The translations under genes were made by a program, and so were the position numbers. The notes beneath the pieces were generated by a model. The model ran no database searches. It was not told the DNA's origin and saw only the letters and a program-made list of their open reading frames with translations. A stretch of 64,000 nucleotides of DNA from JAJXWB01 sp964634325 (GTDB lineage: Bacteria; Pseudomonadota; Alphaproteobacteria; Rhizobiales; Beijerinckiaceae). The stretch covers positions 140,784-204,783 of the forward strand of contig CAZWJF010000005.1 in NCBI GenBank assembly GCA_964634325.1, given 5' to 3'. The first letter of the stretch is position 1; each line of letters opens with the position of its first letter. Of this stretch, positions 35,218 through 42,995 are shown one piece after another.

Positions 35218-37308
35218 ATGAACGCGCCCCAGCGAATCGAACGCCGCAACTCGACCTGCCCGCACGATTGCCCATCGGTCTGCGCGCTCGACGTCGAGAT
35301 TCTCGCGCCGGATCGCATCGGCCGTATCCGCGGCGCCGAACAGCAGACCTATACGGCTGGCGTGGTCTGCGCCAAGGTCGCGCGCTACGCCCAGCGCATC
35401 CATCACCCAGATCGTCTGACGCGCCCGCTGAAGCGGATCGGTCCGAAGGGGTCCGGCCAATTCGCGCCGATCTCGTGGGAGGACGCGCTCGACATCGTCG
35501 CCGAGCGGTTCCTCGCGGCGGAGCGGGCCCACGGCGCTGAAACCGTCTGGCCCTATTATTACGCGGGCACGATGGGGCGTGTGATGCGCGACGGGATCAA
35601 CCGGCTCACGCACGCCAAGAAATATTCGCGATATTTCTCGACCATCTGCGTCAACCTCGCCTGGCCCGGCTATATCGCCGGCGTCGGCCGCCTGATGGGG
35701 CCAGACCCCCGCGAAATGGCCAAGGCCGATTGCGTGGTGATCTGGGGAACGAACGCTGTGGCGACGCAGGTCAACGTGATGACCCACGCCATGCGAGCCC
35801 GCAAGGAACGCGGGGCGCGCGTCGTCGTCGTCGACGTCTATCGCAACGCCACGATGGAGCAGGCCGATATGGGCCTGTGTTTGCGGCCGGGAACAGACGG
35901 CGCGCTCGCCTGCGCCGTCATGCATGTTCTCTTCCGCGACGGCTTCGCGGATCGCCAGTTCATGGCGCAATTCGCCGACGCGCCGAACGAACTCGAAGAA
36001 CACCTCCGGACGCGCGCGCCGGAATGGGCTTCGGCGATCACCGGATTGACGGTCGCGGAGATCGAAGCCTTCGCGCGGCTCGTCGGCGAACGCAAGCGCA
36101 CCTATTTCCGGCTCGGCTACGGCTTCTCGCGCAGCCGCAACGGCGCCGCCAACATGCACGCCGCATCCTGCATCGCCACGGTGACCGGCGCCTGGGCGCT
36201 CGAAGGCGGCGGCGCCTTCCACAACAACGGGGCGATCTATCATCTGAACCAGTCGGTCGTGGAGGGGCTCGACGTCGTCGATCGTTCGACGCGCGTGCTC
36301 GACCAGTCGAAGATCGGCGCGATCCTGACCGGCGAGGACGACGCGCTGAAAGGCGGCCCGCCGGTGACCGCCATGCTGATCCAGAACACCAATCCCGCCT
36401 GCGTCGCGCCCGACCAGAACAAGGTCGCCCGCGGCTTCGCGCGAGAGGACCTGTTCGTCGCGGCGCACGAGCAATTCATGACGGATACCGCGAAGATCGC
36501 CGACATCGTCTTGCCGGCGACGATGTTCCTCGAGCACGACGATTTCTATCCCGGCGGCGGCCACCAGCATCTGGGGTTCGGCCCGAAGCTCATCGAGCCG
36601 CCCGGCGAATGCCGCTCTAACCACGACGTCATCTGCGCGCTCGCAAGGCGCGTCGGCGCGGAACATCGCGGCTTCGACATGACGCCGCGGGAACTGATCG
36701 ACTGCACCTTGCGCGATTCCGGCTGGGGCGGTCTCGACGCTCTCGAAAAGACGACCTGGATGGACGTACAGCCGCCGTTCGAGGAAGCCCATTTCCGCAA
36801 GGGTTTCGCATGGCCGGACGGCAAATTCCGTTTCAAGCCGGATTGGCCGCGCACGCCGTTCGCCAACATCGGTCCGATGGGCCCGTGGCGCGACATGCCG
36901 CGTCTGCCCGACCATTGGCCCGTCACGGAAGAGAGCGACGTCGACCATCCCTTCCGACTGGCGACGAGCCCGTCGCGCAGCTTCCTCAACACCTCCTTCA
37001 CCGAGACGCCGGATTCCCTTGCGCGCGAAAAGCGGCCGGAAGTGATGATCCACCCGGAGGACGCGGCCGCTTACGACGTCGCGGACGGCGATCTCGTCAT
37101 GCTCGGCAACGGACGTGGCCAGGTTCGCCTGCACGCGCGGCGGTTCGACGGCGTCCGGCGCGGGGTATTGGTCGCCGAAGGCATCTGGCCGAATTCGAAA
37201 TTCGTGGACGGGCAGGGGATCAACGTGCTGACGTCGGACGACTCTCCGGCGCCCTTCGGCGGCGCCGCTTTTCACGACAACCACGTCTGGCTGCACAAGA
37301 GCGCGTAA
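35218..37308 (+). CDS. Molybdopterin-dependent oxidoreductase with 4Fe-4S site
   Basis: 696 aa, no Tat signal, so cytoplasmic. The N-terminal 4Fe-4S motif is Cys14/18/22/51 (CPHDCPSVC...VVCAKV). Domains with bis-MGD contacts follow (VIWGTNAV, VVVVDVYRN, LRPGTDGALACA), and a C-terminal MGD-binding domain (about 570-690; NGRGQVRLHARR). Belongs to the DMSO-reductase superfamily; substrate unknown. No small subunits adjoin, so it either acts alone or uses a diffusible donor. ATG at 35218 follows AAGGAGCC. Confidence 0.9.
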   Translation: MNAPQRIERRNSTCPHDCPSVCALDVEILAPDRIGRIRGAEQQTYTAGVVCAKVARYAQRIHHPDRLTRPLKRIGPKGSGQFAPISWEDALDIVAERFLAAERAHGAETVWPYYYAGTMGRVMRDGINRLTHAKKYSRYFSTICVNLAWPGYIAGVGRLMGPDPREMAKADCVVIWGTNAVATQVNVMTHAMRARKERGARVVVVDVYRNATMEQADMGLCLRPGTDGALACAVMHVLFRDGFADRQFMAQFADAPNELEEHLRTRAPEWASAITGLTVAEIEAFARLVGERKRTYFRLGYGFSRSRNGAANMHAASCIATVTGAWALEGGGAFHNNGAIYHLNQSVVEGLDVVDRSTRVLDQSKIGAILTGEDDALKGGPPVTAMLIQNTNPACVAPDQNKVARGFAREDLFVAAHEQFMTDTAKIADIVLPATMFLEHDDFYPGGGHQHLGFGPKLIEPPGECRSNHDVICALARRVGAEHRGFDMTPRELIDCTLRDSGWGGLDALEKTTWMDVQPPFEEAHFRKGFAWPDGKFRFKPDWPRTPFANIGPMGPWRDMPRLPDHWPVTEESDVDHPFRLATSPSRSFLNTSFTETPDSLAREKRPEVMIHPEDAAAYDVADGDLVMLGNGRGQVRLHARRFDGVRRGVLVAEGIWPNSKFVDGQGINVLTSDDSPAPFGGAAFHDNHVWLHKSA

Positions 37309-37318
37309 TCCGACGACC

Positions 37319-37897
37319 ATGACGAAACGCCGCGCCCGCCTGCCCGTCGAACAGGGCGACATCGACGGCCTTTGCGCTGTCTACGCCACGCTCAACGCCT
37401 GCAAACTGCTGTTCGGCCATACCGAAAAGCAGGACGAGAAGCTTTTCGAAGTCCTGTGCGCCGGCATCGCCGATCTGTTTCCGCAAATCCTGTGGGACGG
37501 AACGGGCGTGCCCACCATGTACCGCCTGTTTCGCATCGCCGACGCCTGGGTCCAGAAGAAGCACAAGGCGCGGCTCGTGTGGTCGGCCCCGTTGATGCGC
37601 ACGAAATTCTCGCGCGCGGACCGGTTCTTTGCGCGTCTGCGCGGCGATCTGGAGACCGCGCAGGAAACAGGGCGTGCGGCGTGGATCGTCGGATTGGGCG
37701 CCCCGTGGGAGCACTGGACGGTGATCGAGCGCATTTCAGGCGGCGTGGTCTGGTTCTACGACAGCTGGGGCATGGGCCATTACCGCTTCGACAGCTTCAC
37801 CCTCGACAAAGACAAGGCCGGCGAGGGCAAGGGCAAGAAGATCATGATCGACACGCACCAGACGTTCCTGCTGCGCGCCAGTCCGCTCGACCCCTGA
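37319..37897 (+). CDS. Possible papain-like cysteine peptidase
   Basis: 192 aa, unrecognised family. A catalytic pattern is visible: Gln12 followed by Cys19 (GLCAVYATLNACK), then His132 (EHWTVIERI) and Asp148 (VWFYDSWG). Cys at the head of a helix, His-x16-Asp and an upstream Gln is the arrangement of papain-fold or C39-type peptidases. No signal peptide, so cytoplasmic. Starts ten bases after the molybdopterin oxidoreductase and is probably cotranscribed; whether it processes that enzyme is only a guess. Could instead be an inactive relative or a transglutaminase-like protein. Confidence 0.6.
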   Translation: MTKRRARLPVEQGDIDGLCAVYATLNACKLLFGHTEKQDEKLFEVLCAGIADLFPQILWDGTGVPTMYRLFRIADAWVQKKHKARLVWSAPLMRTKFSRADRFFARLRGDLETAQETGRAAWIVGLGAPWEHWTVIERISGGVVWFYDSWGMGHYRFDSFTLDKDKAGEGKGKKIMIDTHQTFLLRASPLDP

Positions 37898-37912
37898 CGC
37901 GCGAGGCTGGGG

Positions 37913-38593
37913 TCAACCCATCGCCACCTTGCGTGCGCCCTCGCCGTGCTTGCGGCGGTCCAGCTTCAGCGTCCATAAGCCGAAGGCGATCCACATGCCA
38001 TTGTATACAACGCCGGCCAGCAGCACGGCCCAACCGGGAACCGGCCCCACCGACGCACGCGCCACCATTTCGGAGAAACTTGCGGCCGGCGTCGGATGGA
38101 TCGCGATCTTGCCGTAATAGGCGACGGTCTGGATCAGCAGAATCCAGGCGTAATTGCGCCTCAGCCGCCGTCCCATGGCGCGGGTCAGGCTGATGTGATG
38201 AACCGGCGACGTGTAGTCCTTCGCCAGAACGTCGCGCCAGCGATCCTCGTTCGCGTCGCCTCGCAGGATCGGCGCGTAGAAATGCGTCTCCATCCAGCGC
38301 GCTCGCGCGCGCCACACGTTGAAATACCGGTAGCGCCGCGCCTCGAGATTGAGGAATACGGCCAGCAGCAACCCGACCAGGATCAACGGCAGCGGCGAGG
38401 CTTCGGGACTGGAGAAGGTCGAGGACAAGGCGATGCCCATGGTCACGATCGACCAGTTCGTCGTGTTGTCGAGCCGCGTCCGCCAGATCGTCGAACGATA
38501 GACCTCGCCGCGATAGAGATGCGCGATCGCGCCCATCTCGGCCGAATCGAAATTTCGGCGCGGCGCATCGGCCTTTTGAACAGCGAGCGACAT
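37913..38593 (-). CDS. DUF2270 membrane protein
   Basis: 226 aa. MGAIAHLYRGEVYRSTIWRTRLDNTTNWSIV at the front, two helices close together (about 50-85), a conserved RRYRYFNVWRARARWMETHFYAPIL block and two C-terminal helices. This is the DUF2270 family with no known function. Start at the ATG 38591-38593; longer in-frame starts lie in non-conserved sequence. Convergent with the putative peptidase. Confidence 0.82.
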   Translation of the reverse strand: MSLAVQKADAPRRNFDSAEMGAIAHLYRGEVYRSTIWRTRLDNTTNWSIVTMGIALSSTFSSPEASPLPLILVGLLLAVFLNLEARRYRYFNVWRARARWMETHFYAPILRGDANEDRWRDVLAKDYTSPVHHISLTRAMGRRLRRNYAWILLIQTVAYYGKIAIHPTPAASFSEMVARASVGPVPGWAVLLAGVVYNGMWIAFGLWTLKLDRRKHGEGARKVAMG

Positions 38594-38687
38594 GGCGCAC
38601 CTCCCGGCCCGGGCGGTCTGCGCCGCCTCGGCCTCGACTATGCAGCCTGCGATCGGACCCGGATAGATGGCCGTTGGTTGAGCGACC

Positions 38688-39302
38688 TCAGTCGCAACCG
38701 AATACGCGATTGCCGACCACACGCAGGCGTCCGCTCGCAGCTAACGCCAGCGCGCGCGGATAGACGACATGCTCCTGTTCGAGCACGCGCGCAGCCAGCG
38801 TGTCAGGCGTATCCTCGTCCTTCACGGGAACGGCGGCCTGCAGGATGATCGGGCCCGCGTCCATTTCCGGCACGACGAAATGCACCGTGCAGCCGTGAAT
38901 CTTGACGCCGTCCTCCAGCGCGCGCTCGTGGGTATGCAGGCCGCGGTAGGAAGGCAGCAGGGCGGGGTGGATGTTGAGCATTCGGCCCGTCCACTGGCCG
39001 ACGAACCATGGAGTGAGCACGCGCATGAAACCCGCGAGGCATACGATCTCGACGCTCGCGCGTTCGAGGATCCCCTGGACCTCGCGTTCGAACGCCTCTC
39101 GATCCTTGCCGTAGATCTTGTGATCGACGACCGCCGTCGCGACGCCGCGCTCTTTCGCCCAGTCGAGCCCCGCAGCCTCCGGCCGATTGGAGAGAACCAG
39201 GGCGATTTCCGCGGGATAATCGGGCGCGGCCGCAGCTTCGACCAGCGACTTCATGTTCGAGCCGCGTCCGGAAATCAGGATGGCGACGCGCTTTCGGCTC
39301 AC
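38688..39302 (-). CDS. purN: Phosphoribosylglycinamide formyltransferase
   Basis: 204 aa, GART. AILISGRGSNMKSL at the start; active-site NIHPALLPSYRG with the catalytic His, and HFVVPEMDAGPII. Transfers formyl from 10-formyl-THF in purine synthesis step 3. GTG start at 39300-39302 overlaps the purM stop as GTGA. Confidence 0.95.
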   Translation of the reverse strand: MSRKRVAILISGRGSNMKSLVEAAAAPDYPAEIALVLSNRPEAAGLDWAKERGVATAVVDHKIYGKDREAFEREVQGILERASVEIVCLAGFMRVLTPWFVGQWTGRMLNIHPALLPSYRGLHTHERALEDGVKIHGCTVHFVVPEMDAGPIILQAAVPVKDEDTPDTLAARVLEQEHVVYPRALALAASGRLRVVGNRVFGCD

Positions 39303-40363
39303 AGCTTCAGCGCCCCGTGCGTCACGACGCGTTCGCCCGTCGCCCGGACGACCTCGCCGATGCGAATTGGCCCGAGCCCCGCGGCGACGAGCGCCTGTTC
39401 GCCTTCGTCCGCCTTGGCCTTCGAGACGACCACGACCATGCCGATCCCGCAATTGAAGGTCCGCAGCATTTCCTTTTCGGCGACGCCGCCCTCGCGCGCG
39501 AGCCACGAGAAGACCGGCGGAACCGGAATGGCCGAGAGATCGAGCGCTGCGCCGAGCCCGTCCGGCAGCACGCGCGGAATGTTCTCGGGAAATCCGCCGC
39601 CGGTGATGTGGGCGAGCGCCGCGATCGAGTCGGTCGCCTTCAGCGCCGCCAGCAGCGGCCGCACATAGATTCGCGTCGGGACGAGCAGCGCTGCAGCGAG
39701 CGAGACGCCCGGCGCGAAGGGCGCAGGCGCGTCCCAGCCGAGGCCGGCGCGCTCAACGATTCGCCGCACCAGCGAAAAGCCGTTCGAATGAACGCCGGAG
39801 GAGGGCAGGCCGAACAGTATGTCGCCGTCCGCCACGGCCTTGGGCAAGAGCCGGCCCCGTTCGGCGGCGCCGACGGCGAAGCCAGCCAGATCGTAGTCGC
39901 CCTTGGCGTAGAGCCCGGGCATTTCGGCGGTTTCCCCGCCGATCAGCGCGCAGCCGGCGTCGACGCAGCCGGCCGCGATGCCCTTCACCACGGCCGCGCC
40001 TTCCTGCGGGTCGAGCTTGCCGGTCGCATAATAATCAAGGAACAACAGGGGCTCGGCGCCCTGCACGACCAGGTCGTTGACGCACATGGCCACGAGGTCG
40101 ATCCCGACCGTGTCGTGAATGCCGCTTTCGATGGCGATCTTCACCTTGGTGCCGACGCCGTCGTTGGCGGCGACCAGCACCGGATCGGAAAAGCCGGCGG
40201 CCTTCAGGTCGAACAGGCCGCCGAACCCGCCGATTTCGCCGTCGGCGCCCGGGCGGCGCGTCGAGCGCACATGCGGCTTGATGAGTTCGACCATCCGCGT
40301 TCCCGCGTCGATGTCGACGCCGGCCTGCGCATAGGTGAGGCCGTCCTTCGGCTTGTCCTGCAT
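39299..40363 (-). CDS. purM: Phosphoribosylformylglycinamidine cyclo-ligase
   Basis: 354 aa, AIRS. YAQAGVDIDAG, GIDLVAMCVNDLVVQGAEPLLFLDYYATG, GGETAEMPGLY and LPSSGVHSNGFSLVR are diagnostic. Purine synthesis step 5. Operon with purN; opposite to the phosphatidyltransferase gene. Confidence 0.96.
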   Translation of the reverse strand: MQDKPKDGLTYAQAGVDIDAGTRMVELIKPHVRSTRRPGADGEIGGFGGLFDLKAAGFSDPVLVAANDGVGTKVKIAIESGIHDTVGIDLVAMCVNDLVVQGAEPLLFLDYYATGKLDPQEGAAVVKGIAAGCVDAGCALIGGETAEMPGLYAKGDYDLAGFAVGAAERGRLLPKAVADGDILFGLPSSGVHSNGFSLVRRIVERAGLGWDAPAPFAPGVSLAAALLVPTRIYVRPLLAALKATDSIAALAHITGGGFPENIPRVLPDGLGAALDLSAIPVPPVFSWLAREGGVAEKEMLRTFNCGIGMVVVVSKAKADEGEQALVAAGLGPIRIGEVVRATGERVVTHGALKL

Positions 40364-40522
40364 CGCGATCCCCGGGGTTTGCGGCCGCATTATCGGGTCG
40401 CAGGCGCGCTGGCAAGGCGGCGAGAGGAATCCTTCCGGCTTGACCCCTCGGGGGCGGCGCCTGCTAAATGTGCGCCGGGAGCGAAGCTGTTCGACGACGG
40501 CCAGAACGGCGAGGGGAGCAGG

Positions 40523-41071
40523 TTGAAGATCGATAATTTCGGCAGCCTGCCGAACATCATCACGATCGGACGCCTTCTGCTCGTGCCCGTCATCGTCTCC
40601 ATGATCGTTGCGGGGCAGTGGACGGACGCCTTCGCCGTGTTTCTCATCGCCGGCCTTTCGGACGCGGCCGACGGCTGGCTCGCCAAGACCTTCGACCTGC
40701 GCACGGAACTCGGCGCCTTCCTCGACCCGCTCGCCGACAAGACCCTTCTCGTCTCGATCTACGTCGCGCTGGGCATCGCGCACGCCATTCCGTCGACGCT
40801 CGCCATTCTCGTCGTGTCCCGCGACGTGATGATCGTGGGCGGCGTCATCACCTCCTGGCTGCTGGACAATCCGATCGAGATTCGGCCCCTCTACGTCTCG
40901 AAAATCAACACGACGGTGCAGATCGCCTTCGCGGCGGCCATTCTTGGGGCGAGCGCCTTCGGCTTCTCCACCGCCTATTGGTACTGGCCCGCCGTCTACC
41001 TCGTGGCGGCATTGACGCTCGCCTCGGCGGGCGCCTATCTGGGGCCATGGATCAAGCACATGGGCCATTGA
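40523..41071 (+). CDS. CDP-alcohol phosphatidyltransferase
   Basis: 182 aa, small membrane enzyme starting with TTG at 40523 (GGGGAGCAGG before it). The family signature reads DAADGWLAKTFDLRTELG, then FLDPLADK: D-x2-D-G with the second pair of Asp residues. Several membrane helices. PgsA (phosphatidylglycerophosphate synthase) and cardiolipin synthase-like enzymes both match; length and conserved NIITIGRLLLVP favour PgsA-like. Coupled to the next gene by TTGA overlap. Confidence 0.88.
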   Translation: MKIDNFGSLPNIITIGRLLLVPVIVSMIVAGQWTDAFAVFLIAGLSDAADGWLAKTFDLRTELGAFLDPLADKTLLVSIYVALGIAHAIPSTLAILVVSRDVMIVGGVITSWLLDNPIEIRPLYVSKINTTVQIAFAAAILGASAFGFSTAYWYWPAVYLVAALTLASAGAYLGPWIKHMGH

Positions 41072-42234
41072 GCGAGACGACGGCCGCGTCCGGTGAGACG
41101 CGCACGCCGGCGCTCGCGGATATCGCGCCTTTCGCCGCCGCGCTGGCGGCGGCCGCTCTGTTCCTCTACCTGTTTTCGAGCGTTCTGATGCCCTTTGCGG
41201 CCGGAATCGCGCTCGGCTACCTGCTCGATCCCGTCGCAGAAAAGCTCCAGCGCGTCGGCTTCAACCGGCTCGGCGCGGCCTTGTTCATCCTGGCCGTCTT
41301 CATCGTCGTTCTCGTCGTCGCGCTCGTTCTGATCGGCCCGATTCTCGGCCACCAGCTTTCTGGCTTCGTCGACAACCTGCCGAAAATCATCGTGCGGTTG
41401 CAGACCCTGCTCTCCGACGAGAGCGGCAAGATCCTGAATTCGTCATGGGCCGGCGACCTCGCGGCCAAGCTCGGCCTGGGCTCCGGCAATCCCGGCGACA
41501 TCCAGAAGGCGCTGGGCGATCTCGCCGGAGAAGCGGCGAAATGGCTCGGCGGCTTCGCGAAATCGCTGATTTCGGGCGGCGCGGCGCTGGTCGGCATCCT
41601 GTCGTTGGTTGTGATTACGCCGGTCGTCGCTTTCTACATCCTCGTCGACTGGAACAAGATGGTCGAGTCGCTACGCGCGCTGGTGCCGCCGCGCTACCTG
41701 CCTGAGGTGCGGGTGCTCGCGCGCGATATGGATGCGGCGCTCGCCGGCTTCGTCCGCGGCCAGTCGCTGGTCTGCCTGTTCCTGGGTCTTTGGTACGGGC
41801 TCGGCCTGACGCTCGTCGGCCTCAACTTCGGATTTCTGATCGGCATTTCAGCCGGATTTCTGAGCTTCATTCCATATGTCGGCTCGTTGAGCGCGCTGGT
41901 CGTGTCGTCGATCGTCGCGCTCGTCCAGGGCTGGCCCGAGTGGCAGCTTCTGGCTATGGCGCTCGGCGTCGTGCTGAGCGGTCAATTCCTCGAGGGCAAT
42001 GTCCTGTCTCCGAAGCTCGTCGGAGAATCCGTCGGGCTTCACCCGGTCTGGCTGATGTTCGCGCTGCTCGCCTTCGGCTCGTTGTTCGGTTTCACAGGTC
42101 TGATCGTGGCGGTGCCGGTCGCGGCGGCGATCGGCGTGCTTCTGCGCTTCGCGCTCGCGCGCTATCGCGTCAGCCCGTTTTATCTCGGCGAGGCCGGCGC
42201 GCCGACCCAGCCAGTCCCGGCTACGGAAAAATGA
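41068..42234 (+). CDS. AI-2E/PerM family permease
   Basis: 388 aa, about eight helices with the typical large loop (about 95-180) between the first and second halves and the GFLSFIPYVGSL and FLEGNVLSPKLVGESVGLHP blocks. The family has been tied to autoinducer-2 or Na+/Li+ transport in other bacteria; substrate here is unknown. TTG start overlaps the phosphatidyltransferase stop; its own stop overlaps the hdaA ATG. Confidence 0.88.
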   Translation: MSETTAASGETRTPALADIAPFAAALAAAALFLYLFSSVLMPFAAGIALGYLLDPVAEKLQRVGFNRLGAALFILAVFIVVLVVALVLIGPILGHQLSGFVDNLPKIIVRLQTLLSDESGKILNSSWAGDLAAKLGLGSGNPGDIQKALGDLAGEAAKWLGGFAKSLISGGAALVGILSLVVITPVVAFYILVDWNKMVESLRALVPPRYLPEVRVLARDMDAALAGFVRGQSLVCLFLGLWYGLGLTLVGLNFGFLIGISAGFLSFIPYVGSLSALVVSSIVALVQGWPEWQLLAMALGVVLSGQFLEGNVLSPKLVGESVGLHPVWLMFALLAFGSLFGFTGLIVAVPVAAAIGVLLRFALARYRVSPFYLGEAGAPTQPVPATEK

Positions 42235-42944
42235 GCGCCGCCGATCCGCGCGCGGCGCGGGGAGCGAGTCCCCGACAGCTTGCGTTCGAATTCTGTCCTC
42301 AGCCGCGCTTTGGCGACGACGATTTCCTGATCGCTCCGTCGAACGCGGCCGCGCATGAGCTTGTCACGGGTTGGCCGAACTGGCCGGACCCGGCGCTTGT
42401 CCTCGTCGGTCCCCCGGGATCGGGCAAGAGCCATCTGGCGACGATCTGGGCCCGCCAAGCGCGCGCGGTCCTCGCGCCCCCGCATGCGATCCGCGCAGCC
42501 GGCGAACTCGGGGAGTTCTACGGGCGCAACATCCTCGTCGACGACGCCGACCAGATCGACGACGAAGCAGGCTTGTTCCACCTGTTCAATCTCGCGCAGG
42601 AATCGCGGGCCTCGCTGCTGCTGGCGGCCGAAAACCCGCCGGAATCCTGGGGTCTCGTCTTGCCCGACCTGCGCTCGCGGCTGCGTCGCGCGCCGATCGC
42701 GCGGATCGAACCTCCGACCGACGATCTGATGCGGGCCGTTCTGGTCAAATTGTTCTTCGACCGGCAACTGGCTGTCGAGGCCAATGTGATCGACTACATC
42801 GCCGCGCGCATCGACCGCTCGTTCGAAGCCGCCCGCGCGATCGTCTCGGCGCTCGATTCCGAGGCGCTGGCGCGCGGACGGGGCGTAAGCAGGGCTTTGG
42901 CCGCGGAAATCGTCGCGCGACTTGCGCATGACGAGGATTTGTAA
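42231..42944 (+). CDS. hdaA: DnaA-related regulatory ATPase HdaA
   Basis: 237 aa. DnaA-like AAA+ domain: QLAFEF...FLIAPSNAAAHELV, Walker A GPPGSGKSHL, Walker B NILVDDADQID, sensor LLLAAENPP, SRLRRAPIARIEPP. No DNA-binding domain IV. HdaA promotes hydrolysis of DnaA-ATP with the sliding clamp and so limits reinitiation. A clamp-binding QLAFEF motif is present at the N-terminus. Located before ppk as in other alphaproteobacteria. Confidence 0.92.
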   Translation: MSAADPRAARGASPRQLAFEFCPQPRFGDDDFLIAPSNAAAHELVTGWPNWPDPALVLVGPPGSGKSHLATIWARQARAVLAPPHAIRAAGELGEFYGRNILVDDADQIDDEAGLFHLFNLAQESRASLLLAAENPPESWGLVLPDLRSRLRRAPIARIEPPTDDLMRAVLVKLFFDRQLAVEANVIDYIAARIDRSFEAARAIVSALDSEALARGRGVSRALAAEIVARLAHDEDL

Positions 42945-42995
42945 CGAAACTCGGGCATCAAACGCGCCCGCGAAGAGCCTGACCGGACGGACATC

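Noticed and set aside
35194..37362. 722-codon open frame opposite the molybdopterin oxidoreductase
   Set aside because: Antisense shadow; no family features and low-complexity composition.
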